From: JAIBBV01 sp044347745
Lineage (GTDB): Bacteria > Bdellovibrionota_C > UBA2361 > JAFLCA01
DNA length: 64,000 nt
Direction of reading: 5' to 3'
Assembly: GCA_044347745.1 (NCBI GenBank)
Contig: JBIKUD010000002.1
Coordinates: 62,001-126,000 of the forward strand
Shown one piece after another: positions 41,927 to 50,907 of the stretch. Within the stretch, counting starts at the first letter, position 1. Every line of letters begins with the position of its first letter. The notes below the pieces were generated by a model. It was not told the origin of the DNA. It saw nothing but the letters and a program-made list of their open reading frames with translations, and ran no database searches. Made by a program: the position numbers and the translations under genes.

Positions 41927-42370
41927 TTATACCCCAAAACGGGTGGTCTCAAGCTCGGAAGCAATAAGCTCATAGGTGCGGGCAGCGAGTAACTTAAGCT
42001 GGGCTGCGCTCACCGAACCATGCCCTGCTTGCTCGGCTAAAGCACGATACTGGGCCATTATTTCACCCATGCTCGGGCGCACCGTGTAGCCCGACTTGGA
42101 AACAAGGCTATTGAGGCTTGAAGCTATAGTTTCTAGTGCTGGCACAGCGCTGCTTACATCTCCAGAGGCCATGGTTTCTAAATTCTTCTGCACTTCTCCC
42201 AAAATGCCTTGCACTTCCTGAGAGCTTCCTGAAATTCCAACTTTTACAAAGCGCAATTTTGCATTGGCCAGCACTTCATCAAGAGTTTTGGTCTCACCGC
42301 GAGGGCCACAGCCTACAAAGCACAAAGAAACTAACGCAATGGCAACAAGGAAGAGTGAGCGACGAAACAT
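41927..42370 (-). CDS. Putative small helical lipoprotein
   Basis: The 147-aa product has a lipobox (FLVAIALVSLCFVGC, Cys about 21). A mostly alpha-helical mature part of about 125 residues follows (EVLANAKLRFVKVG, ALETIASSLNSLVS, AAQLKLLAARTYELIASEL). GGAG lies ten bases before the ATG. It belongs to a run of minus-strand envelope-related genes (41146-42821). No known domain. Confidence 0.65.
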   Translation of the reverse strand: MFRRSLFLVAIALVSLCFVGCGPRGETKTLDEVLANAKLRFVKVGISGSSQEVQGILGEVQKNLETMASGDVSSAVPALETIASSLNSLVSKSGYTVRPSMGEIMAQYRALAEQAGHGSVSAAQLKLLAARTYELIASELETTRFGV

Positions 42371-42422
42371 ATGATTAAATCTCCAGAGTACTGTGCACGA
42401 ACTAAAAAAACTAATTCCAAAT

Positions 42423-42821
42423 TTACGAGCCTAGATGCGCTGGGCCTAGCTTACGAACCAGCATCCCTACCAAAATTTGAGATTGCATCTCGTTCATTCC
42501 AAGCGCGAGCGCTCGTTTCTCAATGCTCACAGCCTCTTTTTTTTCCAAGCCAGACTGAGCACTCTCAACAAGTCCACACTTTTGAACCAAATCGGCTATT
42601 TGTGCGGTTGAGAGCCCACTCAGCGGGTCTACTGCTGGCTGAGAACTGGTTTTGTACCAATGCCACAGCGAGCGCAGAGCCGTAAGCTGCTTGTCCGAAA
42701 ATGTCACTCGTTTTGGTGAGGCAGTCAATGCCCCTCTACCTCTAATCCTTCCAAATAGGACTATAGAAACTGCTATAACGCCTACGGCGGCTACGGTGTA
42801 TAAATGAGTACTTTCGGGCAT
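42423..42821 (-). CDS. Small membrane-anchored hypothetical protein
   Basis: The 132-aa product has one N-terminal membrane segment (YTVAAVGVIAVSIVLFG) and a cytoplasmic-looking helical domain. AGG lies upstream of the ATG. It precedes the small lipoprotein gene by 52 bases on the same strand and may share its transcript. I do not recognise the family. Confidence 0.55.
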   Translation of the reverse strand: MPESTHLYTVAAVGVIAVSIVLFGRIRGRGALTASPKRVTFSDKQLTALRSLWHWYKTSSQPAVDPLSGLSTAQIADLVQKCGLVESAQSGLEKKEAVSIEKRALALGMNEMQSQILVGMLVRKLGPAHLGS

Positions 42822-42899
42822 AGAAGGAACCTATTTTTGAGTCCGGCGAACTCCCCGGCTCATGCAAAGAGACAGCCGGGTGCTCACAAAGTAGAGACC

Positions 42900-44420
42900 T
42901 CAAATAAAATCTAAACAAATTAACTCCCCGCGCTCATTTACTGGAGGATTTCTCGGCAGGGCCACGTCAAACACAGTTCCGGCGCCAAGCTGACTTTCAA
43001 TGCTCACCTGCCCGCCGTGCGCACTCACTATGCTTTTTACTACAAACAATCCGAGTCCTGTGCCTGCCACCTCGCGGTGCTTTTCAAGGCGCGAAAATCG
43101 CTGAAAAACCTTTTGCACTTCACTGGGCTCCATACCGGGGCCTGAGTCACGCACGCGGACGTGCACCTCCTCAGCTCCAAGCTCAACTTCCACTTGCACC
43201 CGCCCATCTTTGGGGGTGAATTTCAGAGCGTTGCTGAGTAAATTTCCAAGCACACGCAAAAAACCCATACGGTCAATCAATACATGTGGCTCGCCTTTTG
43301 AAGCCACGATACCCAACTCAATCTTTCTGGCCTGGGCTATTGCGCGTTGACCTTCAACACCTTCTTCCACAAGCGCAAGCATATTCTGTTTGGTGGGTCT
43401 CAGAATAAAGTTTCCCTCTTGAATACGCCGTGCGCTCAAAAATTCATCAATTAGATTAATTGCTCCCTGAGCGGACGACGCAATGCGCAGTACAAGCTCA
43501 CGCGCTTTACCAGGCTCGGAAACTAAATCTCCCAAGAGCTCACTTGAAATTACAATTGCTCCCAGGGGCCCCTTTAGATCGTGGGTCGTGGTTGACAATA
43601 TTTCGCGCTGAAACTTTTCGCGGCGTTTTTGCTCACTGGTGTCCTTGACCCACACGACAAATGTAGCTGTCTGGCGTTCGCCCCCTACCACAGAAATATG
43701 AATTTCAAAGGCTCGATTAGCGTGGTCCTGATGCAACAGTTCTGTGCTGAAGGTTGTGCCAATTTTTGTTTGTGCGAGGGCTTTTTCAATACTAGCCAAA
43801 AGCTGCGCCCGCTTCTGCACTCGTTCGCCAAAAACCTCATGCACTCGGGTTGCGTTTCCCCCACAAAAAGTGGCGAACGATTGAAACGCATTATTGCAGT
43901 ACATTACTGCCCCTTCTGCATTTAACAGAGCAAAACCATCTTCACCGTTTTCTATGGCAAGGCGCAGCGCCGCCATTTCGGCCTGTAAGCGTCTGCTTTC
44001 CCGCGCAAGAAATTCGGCGGTGGCAACACGCGACAACGACATGCCCAGCAGCGATTTAAAATCTGCATCAAAGTTTTTAACCAGAAAATCTTTGGCACCA
44101 AGGCGCATGGCTTCAACGGCGTCATCTATAGCTGTTGAAGAGGTCAACACAATAATGGGCACCTGCGGATAGGCCTGCAATAGCTGCGCAACATGCGCTA
44201 GCCTGCGTTCGCCTGGTCCCCCACTGTCGGGTAAATTAAGATCTGAGATTATGAGTGCCGGAGTTACATTTTGTGCCGCTTCAAGCGCGGCCTTCACCGT
44301 CTCGACATGTGCTATTTGACCAACATAATCTTTAAGTGCACGGCGAATAAGCAAGGCATGCCCGCTGTCATCTTCAACCAACAAAACCTGATTAAATAAG
44401 TGCCCTACATCTTTGGACAT
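42900..44420 (-). CDS. Receiver-PAS histidine kinase
   Basis: The 506-aa product lacks membrane segments. Domains in order: receiver (1-125; VEDDSG pocket, Asp60 in IISDLNLPDSGG), a short coiled coil, PAS (about 150-265: GFALLNAEGAVMYCNNAF), HisKA with His280 in STTTHDLKGPLGAI and HATPase (NLLSNALKF, GTGLGLFVVKSIVSAHGG). It is a cytoplasmic sensor kinase driven by its own phosphorylated receiver, suited to a phosphorelay. AAAGGG lies three bases before the ATG. No cognate output regulator adjoins it. Confidence 0.93.
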   Translation of the reverse strand: MSKDVGHLFNQVLLVEDDSGHALLIRRALKDYVGQIAHVETVKAALEAAQNVTPALIISDLNLPDSGGPGERRLAHVAQLLQAYPQVPIIVLTSSTAIDDAVEAMRLGAKDFLVKNFDADFKSLLGMSLSRVATAEFLARESRRLQAEMAALRLAIENGEDGFALLNAEGAVMYCNNAFQSFATFCGGNATRVHEVFGERVQKRAQLLASIEKALAQTKIGTTFSTELLHQDHANRAFEIHISVVGGERQTATFVVWVKDTSEQKRREKFQREILSTTTHDLKGPLGAIVISSELLGDLVSEPGKARELVLRIASSAQGAINLIDEFLSARRIQEGNFILRPTKQNMLALVEEGVEGQRAIAQARKIELGIVASKGEPHVLIDRMGFLRVLGNLLSNALKFTPKDGRVQVEVELGAEEVHVRVRDSGPGMEPSEVQKVFQRFSRLEKHREVAGTGLGLFVVKSIVSAHGGQVSIESQLGAGTVFDVALPRNPPVNERGELICLDFI

Positions 44421-44476
44421 GCGCCCTTTAGTTTTGATTGCTTTTTTAATTCAGCTCCGTTATAGCAGCTCACACT

Positions 44477-44995
44477 ATGATCAAACCAGACCATTGGATT
44501 CGTGAATTTGGCAAAAGCGGCGGCATACTTCCGTTTAATCCGGAGCAAATTAACCCTGCCAGCTATGACGTGACTCTTGGAAATGAATGGGTATGCCCCA
44601 CTCGGGACCCAGAAGAGAGTAAGAGCGATTCAATTACGCTGTATCCGGGTGAGGTTATTTTGGCTACGACCAGAGAATACCTCAAAATGCCGCGCGATGT
44701 GGTTGCCGATCTTAAACTCAAAAGCTCCCTAGGAAGACTTTGGTTAAATCACAGCCTCAGCGGCTGGATTGACTGTAACTTTCAGGGCCAAGTAACCCTA
44801 GAATTACAAAATCTTGGCCCCTGGCCACGCGTGCTCACCTCTGGAATGCGTATTGCCCAGCTCGTATTTCTGACTATGGAATCGGCCCCCGAAGTAGCCT
44901 ACGGCGAAGGTGGTCGAGGACATTATCAGGGACAAACCGGCGCTACGCGGTCATGGAGCGAGGAGTTTTTCCCGCGTAAACAGAGCAAAGACTAG
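44477..44995 (+). CDS. dcd: dCTP deaminase / dUTPase-superfamily protein
   Basis: The 172-aa product has the superfamily motifs: NPASYDVTLGNEW (N-terminal strand), LKLKSSLGRLWLNH (phosphate-binding Ser/Arg loop), GWIDCNFQGQVTLEL (catalytic strand with Glu) and GMRIAQLVF. Dcd deaminates dCTP to dUTP as a source of dTTP. Whether it also splits dUTP cannot be judged. It is divergent from the receiver-PAS kinase, with 56 bases between. Confidence 0.88.
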   Translation: MIKPDHWIREFGKSGGILPFNPEQINPASYDVTLGNEWVCPTRDPEESKSDSITLYPGEVILATTREYLKMPRDVVADLKLKSSLGRLWLNHSLSGWIDCNFQGQVTLELQNLGPWPRVLTSGMRIAQLVFLTMESAPEVAYGEGGRGHYQGQTGATRSWSEEFFPRKQSKD

Positions 44996-45143
44996 CAGTT
45001 CCAGGTACTTGATAGGGTTACTGGGGCTCGTATTTGCCTGCATAACCCACTAGTATTATTGATACAAATAGGGCCCAGATGCTTGTCTTTCTGGCTCGGA
45101 GCTGGTATCCTTTTTAGCCTCAATTCGTTTAGTGGAGTCTGTA

Positions 45144-45455
45144 ATGGCTAATCATAAGTCGGCGATTAAGCGCCACCGTCAAAGCCTCAAGCGTCGCGAT
45201 CGTAACCGTACGCAAAGAGCTGCTGTTCGTAATGCTATCAAAGAAACACGCGTAGCTGCTGAAGCTGGCGAGAAAACCAAAGCTTTAGAGTTGTTGAAAT
45301 CTGCTGAAAAGCTGATCTCAACCACCTCTGGTCGTGGATTGTATCACCCACGCAACGCAAGCCGCAAAGTAAGCCGCTTGGCTGTGTATGTGAACAAGGC
45401 CCTGGCTGGCGAAAAGGCAACTGCTGCTAAGACACAGGCTGCTAAGAAAGCCTAG
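45144..45455 (+). CDS. rpsT: 30S ribosomal protein S20
   Basis: The 103-aa product starts MANHKSAIKRHRQSLKRRDR, the hallmark of S20, and continues as a three-helix bundle with GRGLYHPRNASRKVSRLAVYV. The C-terminal tail is Lys/Ala-rich and slightly longer than usual. ATG 45144 has GGAG eight bases upstream. It is monocistronic with its own terminator. Confidence 0.96.
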   Translation: MANHKSAIKRHRQSLKRRDRNRTQRAAVRNAIKETRVAAEAGEKTKALELLKSAEKLISTTSGRGLYHPRNASRKVSRLAVYVNKALAGEKATAAKTQAAKKA

Positions 45456-45480
45456 TTGCCTTTCATAAGGCGATTCTGCA

Positions 45481-45517
45481 AAAGCAGGCTCGAAAATTTC
45501 GAGCCTGCTTTTTTTGT
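45481..45517 (+). terminator. Intrinsic terminator of rpsT
   Basis: A perfect 16-bp stem (AAAAGCAGGCTCGAAA and complement) with a one-base loop is followed by a run of seven or more T, 25 bases after the rpsT stop. Confidence 0.95.
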
Positions 45518-45525
45518 TTGGTTAG

Positions 45526-45790
45526 TTCGTCGGGAAAAACCGAAAAACGCTTTTAATTGCCGGAAGTTGAGCTCGAAAGGGGCCTAAGATAATTGCAAGG
45601 AAGAAGCGATTTCGAGCTCAATTCCTTGCAATATATTTAAGCGCTTTTCGTTGCGTTCATACTTTGTTCCGAGTCTCGGGGCCTCCCTGCGAGGTGCGTT
45701 TAGCACCCCTCCCGCCTCCGCACTGCTACGGCGGACAAGCAGTCGACCCACGAGCCTCGCGCCTCGTCTGAACGCATTTTGCCGACGAAC
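45526..45790. ncRNA. Structured intergenic element, copy 2 (candidate RNA or hairpin repeat)
   Basis: This is the partner of 20870-21136. The outer stem is GTTCGTCGG/CCGACGAAC, differing from copy 1 at two positions that are both compensated. The second stem starts CGAAAAAC with TTTTCG opposite, where copy 1 has TGAAAAAC with TTTTTCA, another compensated pair. The inner stem is longer here (TTGAGCTCGAAA/TTTCGAGCTCAA). The GC-rich half (CTCGGGGCCTCCCTGCGAGG onward) is nearly unchanged. It begins nine bases after the rpsT terminator. Confidence 0.6.
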
Positions 45791-45856
45791 AGAAACATGA
45801 GAAAGTCGAGTTCATCTACTGATTTTGCCAAAACTAACTCCTTCACGGAGAACTGG

Positions 45857-47377
45857 TTATCCTGCCCTATGTTGGGGCTTCGCCGACCGACACAAAATCG
45901 CGCCTCCCCTCTCCGTGCATTCAAAATCTGCCGAGTTTAATACCGGGGTAAGCGGCACCGAAAAAATTCCATCAGCAACAATCACTTTATGCGTTTGCTT
46001 CATGGCAATACTTTTTGCAGCTCGCAGTGTTGAAAGATGAAACCGCTTCTGCTGAGCAGCGCCAGTAAACCGCGATGCAATTTTGTGTGCAAATTGATTC
46101 TCAAAACCCGCCACAGGCCAAACGGGACCATCCACCAAGTACCCCGGCCACAAGGCAAGCACTTCTGCACCTGCTCCCGACCAATTCTGTATGTTTTGGT
46201 TTGCTTCACGAACTGCAGCTAATGAGTACTTTTCGGCGTGCTCAGGCTCTATCCCTAAAAGTCCCTCACCGCTTTGTGTTAAAGCCTCATACTTTTTTAA
46301 AACGGGCATGCTTGCGCAGATAATCACCAGAAAAACTGCCAGCAGGCTGCGCGCACTCCCCCGACCAACAAGAGCAGCTGCGCCAATGGCCAACCAAGGG
46401 ACTGCGAGACTAAAATACTGCACATATGGCGGACTTGGTAAAAGACTTACCAATACCAACGTCACTCCAATTAAAACTGGTAAAAAAGCAGCAGTATTTC
46501 TGCGCAGCACGCTGAAAAGCCCCAACCCAAGAAGCCCGGAGAATAAAAAATGATTAACTTCAGGGGACTCTCTCAAGCCGAATGTAACAAACAATACGTG
46601 AATTCTATGCAGCAGCTGTTCTGAGTATGAATTCTCGTCTCGACTAAAGTGATAGACAAAATTATTGAACTGAAATGCCGTCGGGTCAGCTATCCAGAAG
46701 TACAAAACTGGAAGTAGCCCGAGCATACACCCAAGCGTAAAATGCAGTATGCGAGAAAGTTGCCGTGGCTGCCCTTTGCAGAAAAAAAGATAAGCAAAAA
46801 GAATTGGCAAGAGCAGCACCACATAGAGCCGGCATGCGACGGCCAATCCAAAAAGCAGCCCTGCACACACAAACCACAACGGCGAAGTTGCAAATACCGC
46901 CACATAGCCTGCCTTGAGCAACAACAAACTCGTGAGCGCATACGATTTTACAAGGGTAAACTCACTGAGCACTAACGGATGAAACGCGCAGAGTAGCGCC
47001 GCTACTATGGCCGCGCCAAAGCCAAAGGCACGCGCTGCCCACATAAACACAACACTGGTGCTTCCAGCCGCTGCCACAGCGCTGAGCATGCGTAATCCCT
47101 GCCAGTCGAGCTGAGCAAGCGCTTGGGCGCCCCACGCATACAGATACGGCAACACCGGTGCCTGGGGGTAAAAGAAATCAAGATACGGCTGCCTCCCTGC
47201 CGCCACAAGCTTTGCAGCCATGGCGTAAAAGCCTTCATCCCCATCGAGGAGCCGAGCTTGGGCAAGATGATTAAACCAAATAAGGGCTACAAAAAAGACG
47301 AGGCCCGCAGCCACAAAGCGGGAACGAAGCGAATAGTTCTCGAGATACGGTAATTTGGTTGATGCAGGTGTCTGCAC
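45857..47377 (-). CDS. GT39-like membrane glycosyltransferase
   Basis: The 506-aa product has about ten hydrophobic segments and the GT-C features of the ArnT/PMT family: an acidic first loop motif LLDGDEGFYAMAAKL, then FFYPQAPVLPYLYA, and a C-terminal non-membrane domain of about 100 residues. These enzymes move a sugar from a lipid-phosphate donor to lipid or protein at the outer face of the inner membrane. The GTG start overlaps the lptE stop by one base, so the two are cotranslated and an envelope role is likely. Confidence 0.8.
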   Translation of the reverse strand: MQTPASTKLPYLENYSLRSRFVAAGLVFFVALIWFNHLAQARLLDGDEGFYAMAAKLVAAGRQPYLDFFYPQAPVLPYLYAWGAQALAQLDWQGLRMLSAVAAAGSTSVVFMWAARAFGFGAAIVAALLCAFHPLVLSEFTLVKSYALTSLLLLKAGYVAVFATSPLWFVCAGLLFGLAVACRLYVVLLLPILFAYLFFCKGQPRQLSRILHFTLGCMLGLLPVLYFWIADPTAFQFNNFVYHFSRDENSYSEQLLHRIHVLFVTFGLRESPEVNHFLFSGLLGLGLFSVLRRNTAAFLPVLIGVTLVLVSLLPSPPYVQYFSLAVPWLAIGAAALVGRGSARSLLAVFLVIICASMPVLKKYEALTQSGEGLLGIEPEHAEKYSLAAVREANQNIQNWSGAGAEVLALWPGYLVDGPVWPVAGFENQFAHKIASRFTGAAQQKRFHLSTLRAAKSIAMKQTHKVIVADGIFSVPLTPVLNSADFECTERGGAILCRSAKPQHRAG

Positions 47378-47973
47378 TAAAAGTCGGGGGCAACCGCCTC
47401 ATCGTAAATTTGTCTGGCTGCCTGTTCGGCCAAAGCACGTAGTGCCTCTTGTTCTTGACCACGCGCAACCTCGCGATTTTCAAGCGAGCCAAGGTCTGAG
47501 GCTCCCAGCGAGCCTGATGCAAAATCTGCTGATGAGGTGACAATAACGCCACTTGTAGTACCAAAAGCTCGGGACACCTGAATATTGTTATCACGCCAAA
47601 GGATTGGTCCGTTCATGCGTTGAAGTTCGGCTGCTAACGTAAGCACGGTATCAAATTGCAACGCGGTGTCGGTGTCTGAGGTGCTGGTTCTTGATTCGCG
47701 AGTTACTTTGACAATACGCGCCCTCAAAATAGCGTCAGCATCCGCATCGTCTTCAACGATGGTCAACACTCCATATCGTTCAAATTGATCCCGTAAAGCC
47801 TCGGTCACTACGGTAGAGAGTCCAGCCTCGGGGGAATTATTCACTACAAGCGGGATGGCAACACGACGCACGTCAGGAGGCAGCACCGTCCCGCCTCCCT
47901 GAAACGAGTAGCCACAGCCAAAAAGGCAAAGAACAGAAAGCAGAAGAAAGGACAGACCAAATCGAATGTTCAT
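47377..47973 (-). CDS. lptE: LPS-assembly lipoprotein LptE-like
   Basis: The 198-aa product has a lipoprotein signal (LLLSVLCLFGCGYSFQGGG). The LptE-family opening follows: the GYSF after the acylated Cys, then VRRVAIPLVVNNSPEAGLST and VTEALRDQFERYG. LptE plugs LptD in the outer membrane for lipopolysaccharide insertion. ATG 47973 has GGGAG just upstream; the open frame runs 20 codons further without support. It precedes the GT39-like gene with a one-base overlap. Its presence argues for an LPS-bearing outer membrane. Confidence 0.85.
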   Translation of the reverse strand: MNIRFGLSFLLLSVLCLFGCGYSFQGGGTVLPPDVRRVAIPLVVNNSPEAGLSTVVTEALRDQFERYGVLTIVEDDADADAILRARIVKVTRESRTSTSDTDTALQFDTVLTLAAELQRMNGPILWRDNNIQVSRAFGTTSGVIVTSSADFASGSLGASDLGSLENREVARGQEQEALRALAEQAARQIYDEAVAPDF

Positions 47974-48146
47974 AGCTCCCCAGTAATGGCAGGTATAGCC
48001 TTGCTTGAACTTAAGACATTCAAAGCTTACCAACTAACAACCCTGTGCATATATAGTAAATTTTATAGAAAACAGCCAACCCGCCACGCAGCCAGAGCCT
48101 TACGTAGAAAGGTCGATTTTTAAGGCAAAGGAGCGGCGGTTAACAG

Positions 48147-48485
48147 CTAGCCTTTGCGATGAGCATGTACGCTGATTCGCTTTGGTAACTGGTCCGCGTA
48201 GGCCATAATTTGCTTGCCGCGCATTTTTAAAATCTTCAAATCTGCGCTGGTTTTAAGTTGGAGCTGCTCTGCCGCTTTCGTAATTTCTTGATGTTTTTCA
48301 ACAACAGCCTTGGTGAGCGCAAGCTCTTCCGGGCTGGATGCATCAAGATTATCTATTGGCAGCGCTGCGAACCAACCTTCAAAGGACTCCACGTAAGCGG
48401 CTAATAAAGTTACAAACTGGTCGGCGTCATGCTCCTGAAGCACAGAATCGGCCAAGGCGAGCATTTCAGAACTAGACTTACTCAT
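48147..48485 (-). CDS. Small helical hypothetical protein
   Basis: The 112-aa product has no signal peptide and appears entirely alpha-helical (SSEMLALADSVLQEHDADQF, ALTKAVVEKHQEITKAAEQL), ending in a short basic tail. The helix pattern recalls FlgN/FliT-type export chaperones, but no specific residues confirm it and no flagellar genes are nearby. GGAGAG precedes ATG 48485, which lies 19 bases after fabI. Confidence 0.55.
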   Translation of the reverse strand: MSKSSSEMLALADSVLQEHDADQFVTLLAAYVESFEGWFAALPIDNLDASSPEELALTKAVVEKHQEITKAAEQLQLKTSADLKILKMRGKQIMAYADQLPKRISVHAHRKG

Positions 48486-48504
48486 GGAACTCTCCGCTGA
48501 GGCG

Positions 48505-49278
48505 TTATACCCCAAGCACATTAAATCCGCAGTCTACGTAAGTAACTTCACCGGTAATTCCTGCACTCATGCCACTTAAGTAGAAAAGCGCAGCTTGGGC
48601 CACATCTTCTTGAGTCACATTGCGACGTAGAGGTGCGCGTTCAGCAAAAGAAGTTAACATTTGTTTAAACTGGGGAATGCCTGAAGCTGCAAGTGTCTTA
48701 ATTGGTCCAGCAGAAACCGCATTCACTCGAATATTCTTCTGCCCAAGGTCAGCAGCAAGATATTTGACGCTCGCTTCCAAAGCAGCTTTTGCAATTCCCA
48801 TGATGTTGTAGTTTTCAACTACTCGCTGAGCGCCAAGATACGACATAGTCAAAATAGAGCCACCGCCGCGGCTGGCCATTAAAGGCTCAGCTCTTCCTGC
48901 GAGGGCAATTAATGAATAGGCAGAAACATCAAGCGCCAATCGAAAACCTTCCCGAGTTGTTTTTGAGAATGGACGCTGCAAATCTTCGCGATCTGCAAAG
49001 GCCAACGAATGCACAATTCCGTCCAGTCCACCCCAGCGGCTCTCAATTTCACCAAAGAGCGTATCTAGGTCGGCATCGCGTTGTACATCGCAGGGAAGCA
49101 CGGTCGTGCAGCCTACCTCTTCAGCCAATGGTCGTACGCGCTTTTCGATGGCTTCATTCATGTAGGTCAGTGCAATCTCGGCACCTTCTTTCTGTAAGGC
49201 CTGGGTAATGCCCCAAGCGATACTACGTTCGTTGGCTACGCCCATGACCAATATTTTCTTGCCAGAAAACATTCCCAT
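48505..49278 (-). CDS. fabI: Enoyl-[acyl-carrier-protein] reductase (NADH)
   Basis: The 257-aa product is a short-chain dehydrogenase with the FabI features: GVANERSIAWGI (NAD-binding loop), SLAFADRE, SYLGAQRVVENYNIMGIAKA (catalytic Tyr and Lys with Tyr-x6-Lys spacing) and VSAGPIKTLAASGI (substrate loop). It performs the last reduction of fatty acid elongation. GAGGAG lies six bases before the ATG. Triclosan would be the classical inhibitor of this type. Confidence 0.96.
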   Translation of the reverse strand: MGMFSGKKILVMGVANERSIAWGITQALQKEGAEIALTYMNEAIEKRVRPLAEEVGCTTVLPCDVQRDADLDTLFGEIESRWGGLDGIVHSLAFADREDLQRPFSKTTREGFRLALDVSAYSLIALAGRAEPLMASRGGGSILTMSYLGAQRVVENYNIMGIAKAALEASVKYLAADLGQKNIRVNAVSAGPIKTLAASGIPQFKQMLTSFAERAPLRRNVTQEDVAQAALFYLSGMSAGITGEVTYVDCGFNVLGV

Positions 49279-49330
49279 ATATGCTCCTCTTCAACTAAAA
49301 CTACGTAATCTAGAACCGATAAACGCAAAA

Positions 49331-49365
49331 CGGGCTGCGGAAGATTTGAATCAAACCGCAGCCCG
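49331..49365 (-). terminator. Intrinsic terminator of the ribosomal alpha operon
   Basis: CGGGCTGCGG (49331-49340) and CCGCAGCCCG (49356-49365) form a 10-bp GC-rich stem, about 50 bases after the rplQ stop. On the minus strand TTTT follows. Confidence 0.85.
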
Positions 49366-49414
49366 AATAACTTGAGGGTAACGCAAGCTCGCTAGCTTTA
49401 CGCCCCGTCCACCG

Positions 49415-49801
49415 CTACTGAGCCGTGGCCTGAGCTTTCCCCTCGTCTTGGCCAACCAAAGCGATTATTGCCAATTCAGCAGCATCACCATGGCGGGTAC
49501 GAGTACGCACTACTCGGGTGTATCCGCCCTTGCGGGTCTTATACCGAGGAGCTACTTCCTTAAACAATCTTTGAACTGCATCCTTGCTGGTAAGGTAGGA
49601 ATAAGCAGCACGGCGATTTGCAAGAGTATCGGTGATTGCCAAGGTAATAAGCTTGTCAACCAAACGCTTCACTTCTTTTGCCTTAGCAACCGTGGTCTCA
49701 CACTTGTCGTGCGCGATAACCGAGGTAGTTAAATTACGAAGCATTGCACGGGTATGAGCTGTGCTCTTCTGAAACTTTCTGTATCCACTTCCATGTCGCA
49801 T
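49415..49801 (-). CDS. rplQ: 50S ribosomal protein L17
   Basis: The 128-aa product shows MRHGSGYRKFQKSTAHTRAM and LVDKLITLAITDTLANRRAA, typical of L17, and KGGYTRVVRTRTRHGDAAEL near the end. It lies 41 bases after rpoA, as in most bacteria, and closes the alpha operon before a strong terminator. Confidence 0.97.
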   Translation of the reverse strand: MRHGSGYRKFQKSTAHTRAMLRNLTTSVIAHDKCETTVAKAKEVKRLVDKLITLAITDTLANRRAAYSYLTSKDAVQRLFKEVAPRYKTRKGGYTRVVRTRTRHGDAAELAIIALVGQDEGKAQATAQ

Positions 49802-49842
49802 ATTCTATTCCTTCCGACTACAAGTCCACTTCGCAAAATCTG

Positions 49843-50859
49843 CTAGTGGTCGGTCTGCTCCTTCATTGCATCAAGATCTTTACGGGCTGGGAACTCATCA
49901 AGCTTCATTCCCAATGAAAGACCCATCTCGGTCAAAATCTCTTTGATCTCGTTTAATGACTTACGACCAAAATTTTTTGTTCTGAGCATCTCAGCTTCAG
50001 TGCGCTGTACAAGCTCACCGATATACTTGATGTCAGCGTTTTCAAGACAATTTGCACTACGTACGCTGAGCTCAATTTCGTCAATGCGACGGAAAAGATT
50101 CTCGTTAAGCTTACGCTTAGGCTCGTTGATAACTGGCTCTTCTTTCTCAAGTACCAAGCCTTCGCCAACAAACAGGCTAAGCTGGTCAACAAGAATATGT
50201 GCTGCCTGCGCAATAGCTGAGCGGGCATCAATACTTCCGTTGGTCCAGATTTCCATCTCAAGACTGTCATAGTCTGTGCGCTGACCGACGCGTGCATTGG
50301 TTACAGCATGGTTCACTTTACGCACTGGAGAGAAAAGCGCGTCAATGAACATGGTCCCCATCGGAGCATCTTCAACTCGGTTCTTCTCGGAAGGAACATA
50401 ACCGCGTCCAACCTTCACCGTTAAATCCATCTTCAAAGTTGCGCCTTCTGCAAGGGTTGCAATTTTAGCGTGAGGATTAATTACGGTAACTGAAGGATCT
50501 CCAGAAATCATTCCTGCGGTAACTTCACAAGGGCCAGAAGCCTCAATTCTGACGCGAGCCTCTTCCTTGTCTTCAAGTCGCAAAACAACTTCTTTAAGAT
50601 TAAGTACAATCTCAGTTACATCTTCAACAACGCCAGGGATAGTTGAGAACTCATGCATCACGCCCTCAATCTGCATTGAGGTAATTGCCGAGCCTTGAAG
50701 CGACGACAAAAGCACTCGACGCAAAGAGTTACCAAGCGTCATACCAAACCCTCTCTCGAGCGGTTCAGCGACAAACTTACCATAACGGTCGTCGGTGGTT
50801 GCACCTTCAACTTCGATACGCTTTGGCTTCATCAAATCGCGGAGACTAACTTTTTTCAT
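49843..50859 (-). CDS. rpoA: DNA-directed RNA polymerase subunit alpha
   Basis: The 338-aa product has the N-terminal assembly domain (FVAEPLERGFGMTLGNSLRR) and the C-terminal DNA- and activator-binding domain (about 255-325: IDEIELSVRSANCLENADIK, FGRKSLNEIKEILTEMGLSL). Length is normal. It follows rpsD by 48 bases. Confidence 0.98.
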   Translation of the reverse strand: MKKVSLRDLMKPKRIEVEGATTDDRYGKFVAEPLERGFGMTLGNSLRRVLLSSLQGSAITSMQIEGVMHEFSTIPGVVEDVTEIVLNLKEVVLRLEDKEEARVRIEASGPCEVTAGMISGDPSVTVINPHAKIATLAEGATLKMDLTVKVGRGYVPSEKNRVEDAPMGTMFIDALFSPVRKVNHAVTNARVGQRTDYDSLEMEIWTNGSIDARSAIAQAAHILVDQLSLFVGEGLVLEKEEPVINEPKRKLNENLFRRIDEIELSVRSANCLENADIKYIGELVQRTEAEMLRTKNFGRKSLNEIKEILTEMGLSLGMKLDEFPARKDLDAMKEQTDH

Positions 50860-50907
50860 GCCTCACTCTCAAAGAATCTAAAATTTTAGACAAAAACGGG
50901 TCGCTGA

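Noticed and set aside
44477..44995. dut rather than dcd for the dUTPase-superfamily gene
   Set aside because: The NPASYDVTLG N-terminus and overall length match dCTP deaminase better than trimeric dUTPase.
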